Below are positions 26,572 to 34,267 of a stretch of DNA of 64,000 nucleotides, piece after piece. The notes under the pieces were generated by a model. It did no database searches and was not told the DNA's origin. It worked only from the letters and a program-made list of their open reading frames with translations. Numbering within the stretch: the first letter of the stretch is position 1; every line of letters starts with the position of its first letter. Source of the stretch: Streptomyces sp. NBC_00513 (GTDB lineage Bacteria; Actinomycetota; Actinomycetes; Streptomycetales; Streptomycetaceae). Location of the stretch: the NCBI RefSeq assembly GCF_041431415.1, contig NZ_CP107845.1:2666001-2730000 (forward strand), in the 5' to 3' direction. The translations under genes and the position numbers were made by a program.

Positions 26572-26913
26572 ATGCGTCAGATCCCCGTCGACACCTCCGA
26601 CGCCATGGTGATGGTGGCCCAGCCCCCGGCCGTGAAGATCAAGGACCGTCGCACCGGTGAGATCGCCACCGATGCCGACACCGGCGCCCAGATGATGACC
26701 GTCGACGTGCTCTTCGCCGCGAACGGCGAGGCAGAGGTCCTGTCCATCACTGTCCCGGCCCCGGGCATCACGGGTGACCTGGTGATGGGTACCTCGGTGG
26801 CGCTGACCGGCCTCGTCGCCCGGCCGTGGGAGAACGAGTTCAACGGCCAGAAGCGCCACGGCATCGCCTTCCGCGCCGTGGCCGTCACCTCGCTCGCGGC
26901 CCAGGCCGGCTGA
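26572..26913 (+). CDS. SCO3933-family regulatory protein
   Basis: A 113-residue soluble beta-rich protein with gaggag 10 nt upstream. The opening MRQIPVDTSDAMVMVAQPP and the block VALTGLVARPWENEFNGQ match the family named for SCO3933, found at this place in many Streptomyces integrative elements, just before the FtsK-like transfer gene. The fold looks OB-like, so single-strand DNA binding is possible, but the role is not established. First gene of the transfer operon under the paired operators; 2 nt separate it from the next gene. Confidence 0.75.
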   Translation: MRQIPVDTSDAMVMVAQPPAVKIKDRRTGEIATDADTGAQMMTVDVLFAANGEAEVLSITVPAPGITGDLVMGTSVALTGLVARPWENEFNGQKRHGIAFRAVAVTSLAAQAG

Positions 26914-26915
26914 GC

Positions 26916-28274
26916 ATGACCGCCTTATGGGTCACGCTGCTGGTGGTCCTGGTCGTCGCTCTCCTTCTGCGGCGACTGCGTCCTACCTGGTACTGGATGA
27001 CCTTCGGGGTCACCTTCGCGACGATCCGCGTCCTGATCCGCTACCGCTCGGTCATGGACGCCTGCGGGCTCACCGTCCCGCCCGCCCGTTGGCGGCTGGC
27101 ACTCGCCCGGGTGACCAACCGTCCCGTCCCGGAAGCTCGTTCGCCCCGCATCCTGAGACTGCGGCCCACCGCTACCGGGCTGATCCTGCGGCTGAAGATC
27201 CGGCCCGGACAGGACGCGTTCGACTTCTCCGCCTCCTCCGACCGGCTCCGGCACTCCTTCGCCCTGCACAACGTCGTCTCCCGGGAGATCCGGTCCGGCG
27301 TGGTCGAGCTGAGGATGACCGGTTACGACGTACTCAACCGGGTCCGCATGCCGGCGGCCGTGGCCACCGACGTGCTGAGTGTGGCGGTGGCGCTGAGGGA
27401 GGATGGCCAGGTCCACCGTCGGGACTATCGGCAGGTACCGCACGCTCTGAACGTCGGTGCGACCAAGTCGGGGAAGTCCGTCTATCAGCGCACGCTCGTC
27501 GCCGGATTGGCGCCTCAGAACGTCGCACTCGTCGGAATCGACTGCAAGAACGGCGTCGAACTGGCACCGCTGTCAGCGCGATTCACCGCCCTGGCCGACA
27601 ACCCGGCCGCCGCGGCTGACCTGCTCGCCGCGCTCGTCCAGTACATGGGCAGGGTGTACCAGCTCATCCGGACCGAACAACGCATCAGCGTCGCCACCCC
27701 GGACGCCGAGATCACCGCAGACATCTGGGACCTGCCCGCGCACCTTCGCCCCGTACCCGTCGTGCTCCTGGTGGACGAGGTCGCGGAACTGGCCCTCGCC
27801 GCGAACAAGGTGGAGGAGGTCCGGCGGGACCAGATCGTCACGGACCTCGTCCGGCTCTCCCAACTCGGCCGCGCCGCAGGCATCCACCTGGAGATCTGCG
27901 GCCAGCGCTTCGGCTCCGAACTCGGCAAGGGCATCACCATGCTCCGCGCCCAGCTCACCGGCCGTACCGCCCACCGCGTCAACGACGAGACCTCCGCGAA
28001 CATGGCCTTCGGGGACATCGCCCCGGACGCCGTCCTCGCCGCCGTCCAGATCGACAAGGAACGCCCCGGCACCGCCGTGGCCGGAGACTCCTCCGGTGGC
28101 TGGTCCCGCATCCGGGCTCCCCACACCACGCTCCGCCAGGCCGTGGACACCTGCAACGCCCACGCGCACCGCACCCCGGAGATCCCTGAGCTGGCCCCCT
28201 TCCGGCCCGACCCGCCGGTACGCATTCACATCGGCAAGGTCCAGCCCAAGGCCAGCCCGGCCGGCGCCTTCTAA
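26916..28274 (+). CDS. FtsK/SpoIIIE-type conjugal transfer translocase (TraSA/TraB-like)
   Basis: A 452-residue protein. Two N-terminal hydrophobic segments (WVTLLVVLVVALLL, WYWMTFGVTFATIRVL) anchor it; the ATPase domain has Walker A GATKSGKSV (about residue 182) and Walker B VVLLVDEVAEL (about 285), then GRTAHRVNDETSANMAFGD and a sensor region. Streptomyces elements transfer double-stranded DNA with a single protein of this family. The C-terminal winged helix (gamma) that reads the clt site is not obvious to me, though the last 70 residues might contain it. It is translated directly after the SCO3933-family gene. Confidence 0.88.
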   Translation: MTALWVTLLVVLVVALLLRRLRPTWYWMTFGVTFATIRVLIRYRSVMDACGLTVPPARWRLALARVTNRPVPEARSPRILRLRPTATGLILRLKIRPGQDAFDFSASSDRLRHSFALHNVVSREIRSGVVELRMTGYDVLNRVRMPAAVATDVLSVAVALREDGQVHRRDYRQVPHALNVGATKSGKSVYQRTLVAGLAPQNVALVGIDCKNGVELAPLSARFTALADNPAAAADLLAALVQYMGRVYQLIRTEQRISVATPDAEITADIWDLPAHLRPVPVVLLVDEVAELALAANKVEEVRRDQIVTDLVRLSQLGRAAGIHLEICGQRFGSELGKGITMLRAQLTGRTAHRVNDETSANMAFGDIAPDAVLAAVQIDKERPGTAVAGDSSGGWSRIRAPHTTLRQAVDTCNAHAHRTPEIPELAPFRPDPPVRIHIGKVQPKASPAGAF

Positions 28275-28353
28275 GCACCCGGCCCCACCCGGTCGGCGCG
28301 TCCTCAACGCGCCAAGTCCCTACCCCTCCCATGCCTGAAAGGAGGCGAGAACC

Positions 28354-29025
28354 ATGACTCGCCTGGTCCGCCCGGACGCCGTCCTCGTCCAGGCCGTCAT
28401 TGCCGGAGCGCTCTCCTTCGCCCACCTGCACGACCTCGCCGAAGCCGCCGGCCAGAACGGCTGGAAGGCCTGGGCCTACCCGGTCAGCGTGGACCTGCTC
28501 CTCGTCGCCGCCTGGCACCGCCTACGCACCCTGCGGGACGCGGGCGAACCCTCGCGGTCGGCCTGGTCCTGGTTCGCCGTAGCCCTGGCGGCCTCGCTCG
28601 GCGCGAACGTCGCGACCGCCGGCCTACTCGACCTGGGCGACGTCCCGGACTGGCTCCGCATCCTCGTCGCCGGCTGGCCGGCGCTCGCCTTCCTCGGCGG
28701 CACGCTCCTGGTCCACCGGCCCACGTCACCCGGTGAGCCGGAGACGGCCCCCGCTCCGGAGTCACTCCCGGTGGTCGAGCGGGCGACAGAACCCGACGTA
28801 CAGGTCGTCTCGGCCCCCGCCCTGCCCGCCCCGGATCCGGAACCCGATCCGGCTCCCGCAGCTGCTCCGGCCATCACCGCTCCGCCGGCTCTCATCGCCC
28901 ACGCCCGGAAGATCGCCGCCGACTACCGCACCCGCACCGGCTCGGACATCGACACCGAGACCCTGCGCGCCCGGCTCGGCGTCCCGTCCCCGCTCGCAGA
29001 AGCCATCGCCGCCCAGCTCGCCTGA
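28354..29025 (+). CDS. DUF2637 membrane protein (spread/transfer-associated)
   Basis: A 223-residue protein whose first 130 residues carry four hydrophobic helices in the DUF2637 pattern (AVIAGALSFAHLHDLAE, WAYPVSVDLLLVAAW, AVALAASLGANVATAGLL). The remainder is a Pro-rich linker and a helical tail (ARKIAADYRTRTGSDIDTETLRARLG) that looks like a small DNA- or protein-binding domain. DUF2637 proteins are regularly found in AICE transfer operons and are thought to help intramycelial spreading. Confidence 0.82.
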   Translation: MTRLVRPDAVLVQAVIAGALSFAHLHDLAEAAGQNGWKAWAYPVSVDLLLVAAWHRLRTLRDAGEPSRSAWSWFAVALAASLGANVATAGLLDLGDVPDWLRILVAGWPALAFLGGTLLVHRPTSPGEPETAPAPESLPVVERATEPDVQVVSAPALPAPDPEPDPAPAAAPAITAPPALIAHARKIAADYRTRTGSDIDTETLRARLGVPSPLAEAIAAQLA

Positions 29026-29036
29026 CAGGAGATCCC

Positions 29037-29228
29037 ATGCCCGCCCGGATCAACTTCCGCTCGCTCCTGAAGATCGGCCCCGTTCAGATCGGCACCTATC
29101 GCGACCGCCACGGCCGCATGAAGGACGCCGCCGTCTGCACCACCGACGGATGCGGCTGGTCCTCCGACTACAGCTCCTCGACCGCCGCCCAGCTCGCCGC
29201 CCGCTCCCACCGCTGCCGCGTCAGCTGA
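29037..29228 (+). CDS. Mobile element transfer protein (SpdA-like)
   Basis: A 63-residue protein with agga 7 nt upstream, 11 nt after the DUF2637 gene. It has a C-x4-C...H-x-C pattern (VCTTDGCGWSS and SHRCRVS) that suggests one zinc site, and the block SLLKIGPVQIGTYRDRHGR known from the mobile-element transfer protein family. It probably acts with the spread proteins; exact role unknown. Confidence 0.8.
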   Translation: MPARINFRSLLKIGPVQIGTYRDRHGRMKDAAVCTTDGCGWSSDYSSSTAAQLAARSHRCRVS

Positions 29229-29245
29229 CCCGAAAGGTCAACGCC

Positions 29246-29404
29246 ATGGACGTCCCGCTCTGGTTCGCCCTCCTCGCCGTCGGTGTCCTCGGCTACAAGC
29301 TCATCCGCCCGCCGCTCTGGCTCGTCGCCGTGATCCTCCTCGGCGGCTTCCTCCTGGCGGACAGCTTCCTCGCCCCGGCCATCGACACCGCGATCAACAA
29401 GTAG
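29246..29404 (+). CDS. Small two-helix membrane protein of the transfer operon
   Basis: A 52-residue protein (start MDVPLWFALLAVG) preceded by cgaaagg. Two hydrophobic helices (WFALLAVGVLGYKLI and WLVAVILLGGFLLA) make it almost entirely membrane-embedded. It lies between the SpdA-like and SpdD genes with spacings of 17 and 22 nt, so it belongs to the same operon and is probably a spread (Spd) helper. Confidence 0.75.
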   Translation: MDVPLWFALLAVGVLGYKLIRPPLWLVAVILLGGFLLADSFLAPAIDTAINK

Positions 29405-29426
29405 CCCACCCCGAAGGAGAACGGCC

Positions 29427-29723
29427 GTGTTCAAGCCCCGGTACCCGCGCCCCGACACCTACGTCCCGGCGACCATCCGCCCGACCCCGGTCCCCACCGA
29501 AGCCCCCGCCCCGGCCCCGACCGCCCTCGGCGGTCTGCTCCGGCAGTCGCCCGGAACCGCGCTCGTCCTCGCCGCGGGCGGAGTTGCCGGAGTGCTCGCG
29601 CTGGCCTCCGTTGCCGTCTCGCTCCTCTTGGCCGTCGCCGTCACCGCGGTCGCCCTGTCCATCAGCGCCGTCGTCGTCCTGTTCCTCGTCCGGGCCCTGC
29701 GCCAGGAGTTCAGGAACCACTGA
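29427..29723 (+). CDS. SpdD-like spread protein
   Basis: A 98-residue protein with a Pro-rich start (RPDTYVPATIRPTPVPTEAP), then a long hydrophobic region of two helices (ALVLAAGGVAGVLALASVAV and LLLAVAVTAVALSISAVVVL) and a short basic end. This is the SpdD layout of Streptomyces plasmids and AICEs, which supports plasmid spreading between hyphal compartments. Preceded by gaaggagaa. Confidence 0.8.
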   Translation: MFKPRYPRPDTYVPATIRPTPVPTEAPAPAPTALGGLLRQSPGTALVLAAGGVAGVLALASVAVSLLLAVAVTAVALSISAVVVLFLVRALRQEFRNH

Positions 29724-29745
29724 CCCACCGGGCACGACGGACCGC

Positions 29746-29767
29746 CACAAGCCACCAAGCATCGCCG
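29746..29767 (+). repeat. 22-bp direct repeat, copy 1 (leader of the GGDEF gene)
   Basis: Exact copy of 30383-30404. Similarity continues weakly to the start codons of the genes that follow each copy, so both genes have related leaders. Confidence 0.85.
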
Positions 29768-29816
29768 GCCCGTCCGAGGAAACCCGACACCACTTCCGAC
29801 CGCACGAAGGAGCATC

Positions 29817-30365
29817 GTGGACACCCAATCGTTCGCCTTATGCCTGCCCCTCGTCGGCTGGGCCGCGCACTCCGGTCTGCTGACCCACCGACTCGCCGCC
29901 GCCCGCCGGGACCCGCTGACCGGCCTCCGGACCCGCGCCGGATGGACCGTACGAGCGGAGCGATTCATCCGCCGGCACCGGGACTCCGTCGTCCTCCTCC
30001 TCGACCTGGACGACTTCAAGAGCCTCAACGACACCCACGGCCACGCCGCCGGAGATGCGGCCCTCACCGCGACCGCCGCCCGGCTGACCGCCTGGTGCGA
30101 CCGGTACGGCATCGCCGGCCGCCTCGGTGGAGACGAGTTCGTCGCCGTGCACCGGCTCCCGCACCGGAACGACCTCGACGCGGCCCTCAACACCCCACTG
30201 CTGTACCAGGGGCGCTCACTGCCGGTCTCCGCTTCCGTCGGCTCCTGCCGACTCGCGGACCTGACCGTTCGCGGCCTTCCCGAAGCCCTCGCCGCTGCCG
30301 ACGCCGCGATGTACGCGGCCAAGGGCACCCCCGGCCGCCGCGGCTCGCGCGGCACCACCAACTGA
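29817..30365 (+). CDS. GGDEF-domain protein (putative diguanylate cyclase) in the element
   Basis: A 182-residue protein from a GTG with gaaggag 6 nt upstream. One N-terminal hydrophobic stretch is followed by a complete GGDEF domain: RDPLTGLRTR, LLDLDDFKSLNDTHGHAAGD, RLGGDEF (about residue 103) and AAADAAMYAAKG. The signature motif is intact, so it could make cyclic di-GMP, which controls development in Streptomyces; an RxxD inhibitory site is not obvious. It sits between spread genes and replication genes, flanked by a 22-bp direct repeat, as if inserted as a cassette. Confidence 0.85.
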   Translation: MDTQSFALCLPLVGWAAHSGLLTHRLAAARRDPLTGLRTRAGWTVRAERFIRRHRDSVVLLLDLDDFKSLNDTHGHAAGDAALTATAARLTAWCDRYGIAGRLGGDEFVAVHRLPHRNDLDAALNTPLLYQGRSLPVSASVGSCRLADLTVRGLPEALAAADAAMYAAKGTPGRRGSRGTTN

Positions 30366-30382
30366 CCGGCCTCCGGGCGGCG

Positions 30383-30404
30383 CACAAGCCACCAAGCATC
30401 GCCG
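30383..30404 (+). repeat. 22-bp direct repeat, copy 2 (leader of the zinc-finger gene)
   Basis: Exact match to 29746-29767, 637 bp away, flanking the GGDEF gene. Confidence 0.85.
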
Positions 30405-30454
30405 CCGCCCGGAGGAACCAGCCCCTCCCGACCGCAATCGAAAGGACAACCATC

Positions 30455-30637
30455 ATGGCCCAGCTCGACCGCACCCCGCCTCGGGTATGCCCGAACTGCG
30501 ACGGCTTCCCCGCCGTGGCCGTCACCCTCGGCGGACGCGACCGTACCGGCGCCCTGCGCACCATCACCGCCCACTGCCCGGCCTGCCACGGCACCGGTAT
30601 CCGCGCCATCCGCCGCACCGTCTCGGCCGCGTGGTGA
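30455..30637 (+). CDS. Small zinc-ribbon protein
   Basis: A 60-residue protein (MAQLDRTPPRVCPNCDG...) with gaaagga upstream. It has two CxxC pairs, CPNCDGFP and CPACHGTG, the latter like a DnaJ zinc repeat, separated by a 23-residue beta hairpin-like stretch, so a single structural zinc ribbon is likely. Its stop overlaps the start of the methyltransferase gene (GTGA), linking the two translationally. Such small ribbons are common before the rep module in AICEs; function unknown. Confidence 0.75.
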   Translation: MAQLDRTPPRVCPNCDGFPAVAVTLGGRDRTGALRTITAHCPACHGTGIRAIRRTVSAAW

Positions 30638-31305
30638 ATGGGATGCGCCCTCCCCGAGTCCTCGACCTCTGCTCCGGCGCCGGTGGGGCAGCCATGGGAT
30701 ACCACCAGGCCGGATTCGACGTCGTCGGCGTCGACATAAACCCTCAGCCCAGGTACCCCTTCGAGTTCCACCAGGGCGACGCCATCGACTTCGTGACCGC
30801 CCACGGCCCGGACTTCGACCTGATCCACGCCTCGTGGCCGTGCCAGTCCCACTCGACGTTGACCAAGGGCACGAACAAGGGCCGTTCCTACCCGGACCTG
30901 ATCCCGGCCGGCCGCGCCGCCCTGCTCACCACCGGCCGCCCGTACGTGATCGAGAACGTCCAGAGCGCCCCCATCCGACACGACCTCGTGTTGTGCGGCG
31001 AGATGTTCGACTTGGCGGTCATCCGGCATCGCGTCTTCGAGGTTCACGGGTTCCCCGCCTTCCAGAACCCGCACGTCGCCCACCGAGGACGAGTGGCCGG
31101 CATGCGCCACGGCCGTTGGTACGAGGGCCCGTACTTCGCCGTCTACGGACAGGGCGGCGGCAAGGGCACCGTTGCCCAGTGGCAGACGGCCATGGGCATC
31201 GATTGGACGGACAACCGACACGAGATCGCCGAAGCCATCCCGCCCGCCTACACCCGGCACCTCGGCGGACAGTTCCTCGCCCACCACGCGGCGGTGACCG
31301 CGTGA
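30634..31305 (+). CDS. DNA cytosine-5 methyltransferase-like protein
   Basis: About 223 residues (GTG at 30634, overlapping the previous stop; ATG 30643 is an alternative). Motif I is VLDLCSGAGGAAMGYHQAGF, the acidic VVGVDIN follows, the catalytic loop is ASWPCQSHS (Cys near residue 70, with WPCQ in place of the usual PPCQ), and motif VI is YVIENVQ. No large target-recognition domain is visible; the protein is shorter than typical DNA methyltransferases. It could shield the element from host restriction, and no cognate nuclease is next to it. Overlaps rep by GTGA. Confidence 0.8.
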   Translation: MNGMRPPRVLDLCSGAGGAAMGYHQAGFDVVGVDINPQPRYPFEFHQGDAIDFVTAHGPDFDLIHASWPCQSHSTLTKGTNKGRSYPDLIPAGRAALLTTGRPYVIENVQSAPIRHDLVLCGEMFDLAVIRHRVFEVHGFPAFQNPHVAHRGRVAGMRHGRWYEGPYFAVYGQGGGKGTVAQWQTAMGIDWTDNRHEIAEAIPPAYTRHLGGQFLAHHAAVTA

Positions 31306-32681
31306 CCCACCTGCTCCAGGACCCGGCCACCCTCGGCGACATGCTGAGGGTGGCTGCGGCCCCCGACTACCCACGCTGGTCCGAGCAGATCCACCGCACC
31401 GGCGGCTGCTCCGACCCCATCCACATCACCGGCTGGACCGTCGCCAAGGACAAGACCACCGGCGAGATCCTGAACCGGTACTCCACCGCCGACGAACCCG
31501 GCGGCCGGCTCCGGATCGCCTGCGGCAACCGCCGCGCCTCCCGCTGCCCCGCCTGCGCCTGGACCTACTCCGGCGATACCTACCACCTGATCCGCGCCGG
31601 ACTCGCGGGAGACGAAAGCCGGGACATCCCCGCCACCGTCCGCGAGCACCCCCGGGTCTTCGCCACCCTGACCGCTCCCTCCTTCGGCCCGGTCCACAAC
31701 CGCCCCGCCGGCCGACCCTGCCAGTGCGGCAAGCACCACCAGGAGGACGCGCCCGAACTCGGTACGGCCCTCGACCCGGCCACGTACGACTACGCCGGGG
31801 CCGTCCTCTTCAACAACCACGGCGGCCAGCTCTGGCAGCGCTTCACCACCCGCCTCCGCCGCGAGATCGCCGCGTACGCCTGCCTCTCCCAGCGCGCGCT
31901 GAAGGAAGTCGCCCGGATCTCCTACGGCAAGGTCGCCGAGTTCCAGAAGCGAGGCGCCATCCACTTCCACGCCGTGATCCGCATCGACGGACCGGACGGA
32001 CCGGCCGGCCCTCCGCCGGCCTGGGCCACCACCGAGCTCCTCGACCACTCGATCCGCGCCGCGGCCTCCCACACCTACACCTCGGTCAGCGCCCCGGCCG
32101 CCGCCGACCAACCCGCCCGTACCTTCCGCTGGGGCACGCAGATCGACGTGCGCCCCATCAAGGCCTTCGGGGACGGCTCCGAGATCACCGAACAGGCCGT
32201 CGCCTCGTACGTCGCGAAGTACGCCACCAAGGCCGCCGAGAACACCGGCACCCTCGACCGCCGTATCGGCAACCGCGAGGCCCTGGTCCTCCTCGACGTC
32301 CCGAACCACACCGCCCGCCTGATCGGCGCCTGCCTCGACCTGGACCCGCTGTACCCGGACCGCCGCCTCGCCGCCTGGTCCCACATGCTCGGCTTCCGGG
32401 GCCACTTCTCCACCAAGTCCCGCCAGTACTCCACCACCCTCGGCGCCCTCCGCCAGACCCGCGCCGACTACCGCGCCGCCCAGGAACGCGAGGCCCGGGG
32501 CCTGGACGACGTCGAGCCGGACACCGTGCTCGTCCTCGCCTCCTGGGAGTACGCCGGCCACGGCCACACCCCCGGCGAATCCGTCCTCGCCGCCACCATC
32601 GCCCGGGACATCCAGCTCAACCGCCAGACCGCCAGAGAAGCCCTGCACGAGCGACATGCCTTGGAAGGAGCCGCGTCATGA
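31302..32681 (+). CDS. RepSA-type replication initiator
   Basis: A 459-residue protein starting at GTG 31302, overlapping the methyltransferase stop. It has cysteine pairs (RRASRCPACAW, GRPCQCGKHH) like a zinc domain, then the HUH metal site AIHFHAVIR (about residue 219) and the presumed nicking tyrosine region ASYVAKYATKAAE (about 302). These are the marks of the rolling-circle initiators of pSAM2-type elements. It would nick the element's origin after excision, allowing replication before transfer. The origin is probably within or beside this gene. Confidence 0.88.
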   Translation: MTHLLQDPATLGDMLRVAAAPDYPRWSEQIHRTGGCSDPIHITGWTVAKDKTTGEILNRYSTADEPGGRLRIACGNRRASRCPACAWTYSGDTYHLIRAGLAGDESRDIPATVREHPRVFATLTAPSFGPVHNRPAGRPCQCGKHHQEDAPELGTALDPATYDYAGAVLFNNHGGQLWQRFTTRLRREIAAYACLSQRALKEVARISYGKVAEFQKRGAIHFHAVIRIDGPDGPAGPPPAWATTELLDHSIRAAASHTYTSVSAPAAADQPARTFRWGTQIDVRPIKAFGDGSEITEQAVASYVAKYATKAAENTGTLDRRIGNREALVLLDVPNHTARLIGACLDLDPLYPDRRLAAWSHMLGFRGHFSTKSRQYSTTLGALRQTRADYRAAQEREARGLDDVEPDTVLVLASWEYAGHGHTPGESVLAATIARDIQLNRQTAREALHERHALEGAAS

Positions 32682-32866
32682 CCACCGCAACCGCGGAACT
32701 GCTGACCGTCCCGGAGGTCATGCAAACGCTCAAGCTAGGGCGCTCGACCGTGTACGACCTGATCCGATCTCGGCGGCTCGTGTCCATCACCATCGGCCGC
32801 GCCCGCCGCATTCCCGCCGACGCCGTCCGGCAGTTCATCGACCACGAAATCGAGGAGGCCGCCTGA
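32678..32866 (+). CDS. Excisionase (HTH_17, Xis-like)
   Basis: A 62-residue protein whose start overlaps the rep stop (ATGA). It is a MerR-like helix-turn-helix: LLTVPEVMQTLKLGRSTVYDLIRSRRL followed by the wing VSITIGRARRIPADAVRQFI. This is the usual AICE excisionase, which bends DNA at the att site and directs integrase to excise the element. Confidence 0.88.
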   Translation: MTTATAELLTVPEVMQTLKLGRSTVYDLIRSRRLVSITIGRARRIPADAVRQFIDHEIEEAA

Positions 32867-34032
32867 TGGCCACTCAGCGCAGACGCAACCCGAACGGCGC
32901 GGGCACCATCACCCAACGCAAGGACGGCAGGTTCCAGGCCGCCGTGTACGTACTCCAACCGGACGGCACCCGGGCTCGGAAGTTCGCCTACGGCAAGACC
33001 TGGGCCGAGTGCGACGTGAAGCGCCGGGACCTCCTCGCCAAGGTGGACCAGGGCGTGCCCGTGCCCACGCGGTCCGCCAAGCTCTCCGAATGGCTGCCGT
33101 ACTGGCTCGACAACATCGTGCGGCCCCACCGCAAGCGCACGACCCACGCCAAGTACGAGACGCACGTCCGCCTGTATCTGGTGCCGCTGCTGGGGGCCAA
33201 GCGGTTGGAGTCCCTCAGCGTGAGCGACGTTCGCCGGGTCCTGGTCCAGCTCCAGAAGAAGGCCAGCGCCGCGACCGCCAAGGAGTCTCACCGTGTGCTG
33301 CGAACCGCGCTCGCCGCGGCTGTACGGGAGGAGCTGGTCTCTCGCAACGTGGCAACGCTGGTCGAGCCGCCCAAAGTTGAGGCGCGGGACCTCTCCCCCT
33401 GGGACCTCCAGGAGACCCTGGACTTCCTCGCCGCCGCCCGAAAGGACCCGCTGTTCCCCGCCTTCGTACTGGCAATCGCGCTCGGCTTCCGGCGTGGGGA
33501 GATCGTGGGTCTGCGGTGGGAGAACGTGGACCTCGACAAGCGCGAGATCCGGGTCCGGACCCAGCGGCAGCGCGTCGGCGGCGAGGCCTACGAGGACGGT
33601 CCCAAGGGCAAGCGGCGCCGGCAGACCCTCCCCCTGCCCGGGATCTGCGTCGCTCCCCTGCGGTGGCAGCGGATGAAGCAGGCTGAAGCGCGGGCCAAGG
33701 CCGGGGAGAAGTGGGTGGAAACCGGGTACGTGTTCACCACCCGGTCCGGCCGGCCCATCGAGCCGCGGAACGTCTATCGGTCTTTCACCCGCGTGGCGAA
33801 GGACGCCGGGCTTCGGGTGATTCGGCTGCACGACGCGCGCCATGGGACGGCGACTCTGCTGACCGCCGCCGGCGTGCCGCCCCGGGTCGTGATGGAGATC
33901 CTCGGGCACTCGCAAATCGCCGTCACCATGAACGTCTACGCGCACGTCGTCCAGGACACGCAACGCGAGGCCATCGGGCACATGGACCGGCTGCTCAGGA
34001 GGCGGGAGACGCTCCCAATCCGCTCCCGTTGA
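32866..34032 (+). CDS. int: Tyrosine site-specific integrase
   Basis: A 388-residue recombinase overlapping the excisionase stop (TGATG). The N-terminus has an AP2-like arm-binding part (GAGTITQRKDGRFQAAVYV) and a SAM-like core-binding domain (LSEWLPYWLDNIVRPHRKRTT). The catalytic domain shows Arg in LGFRRGEIVGLRW (about residue 207), HDARHG (about 322), LGHSQ and the nucleophile in MNVYAHV (about 357). It lies directly beside the intact tRNA-Val at attR, as expected for a tRNA-targeting AICE. Confidence 0.93.
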   Translation: MATQRRRNPNGAGTITQRKDGRFQAAVYVLQPDGTRARKFAYGKTWAECDVKRRDLLAKVDQGVPVPTRSAKLSEWLPYWLDNIVRPHRKRTTHAKYETHVRLYLVPLLGAKRLESLSVSDVRRVLVQLQKKASAATAKESHRVLRTALAAAVREELVSRNVATLVEPPKVEARDLSPWDLQETLDFLAAARKDPLFPAFVLAIALGFRRGEIVGLRWENVDLDKREIRVRTQRQRVGGEAYEDGPKGKRRRQTLPLPGICVAPLRWQRMKQAEARAKAGEKWVETGYVFTTRSGRPIEPRNVYRSFTRVAKDAGLRVIRLHDARHGTATLLTAAGVPPRVVMEILGHSQIAVTMNVYAHVVQDTQREAIGHMDRLLRRRETLPIRSR

Positions 34033-34047
34033 TGTCAGATGTGGATG
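34028..34047 (+). repeat. Direct repeat near right end (possible integrase arm site)
   Basis: gttgatgtcagatgtggatg; 19 of 20 bases equal to 21802-21821. It overlaps the integrase stop codon. Confidence 0.6.
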
Positions 34048-34052
34048 CAAAG

Positions 34053-34084
34053 GACCCCCCGCCATGACTGGCGGGGGGTCTTTT
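34053..34084. terminator. Terminator between int and tRNA-Val
   Basis: Perfect 12-bp stem gaccccccgcca / tggcggggggtc with a tgac loop, preceded by aaag and followed by tttt. Works for int on + and for the tRNA on -. Confidence 0.88.
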
Positions 34085-34087
34085 CGC

Positions 34088-34162
34088 TGGTGGGCGCGGA
34101 CGGTTTCGAACCGCCGACATCTGCTTTGTAAGAGCAGCGCTCTACCCCTGAGCTACGCACCC
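34088..34162 (-). tRNA. tRNA-Val (UAC), with encoded CCA
   Basis: On the minus strand: acceptor gggtgcg / cgcgccc, D-arm gctc...gagc, anticodon stem ctgct / agcag around loop cttacaa (anticodon UAC), T-arm ggcgg-ttcgaaa-ccgtc, discriminator A and CCA. The 5' part is chromosomal and the 3' half from the core repeat onward was supplied by the integrated element, keeping the gene functional. Confidence 0.92.
34107..34132. other. attR core inside tRNA-Val
   Basis: 26-bp sequence identical to 21692-21717; covers the anticodon loop to the T-arm. Confidence 0.9.
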
Positions 34163-34267
34163 GTGGATGAGTGGACAGCCTACATGCCGGGCGCACCCCC
34201 CACGCAAACCCGTTCCCGTGGGGGAGAATGGGTCGGGGCATGGCGGACGCGGTACGGGAGAGGGATT

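Larger units (their letters stand above)
21692..34132. mobile_element. pSAM2-like integrative and conjugative element (AICE) in tRNA-Val
   Basis: Bounded by a 26-bp exact direct repeat (21692-21717 and 34107-34132) lying inside the tRNA-Val(UAC) sequence; the right copy is in an intact tRNA gene. Inside are tyrosine integrase, excisionase, RepSA-type HUH initiator, FtsK-like TraB-type translocase, spread proteins, KorSA-like GntR regulator and a nudix protein, the full AICE module set. About 12.4 kb. Because transfer and replication genes are all intact, it may be mobile. The left third (21.8-25.1 kb) is cargo of mixed origin. Confidence 0.93.
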
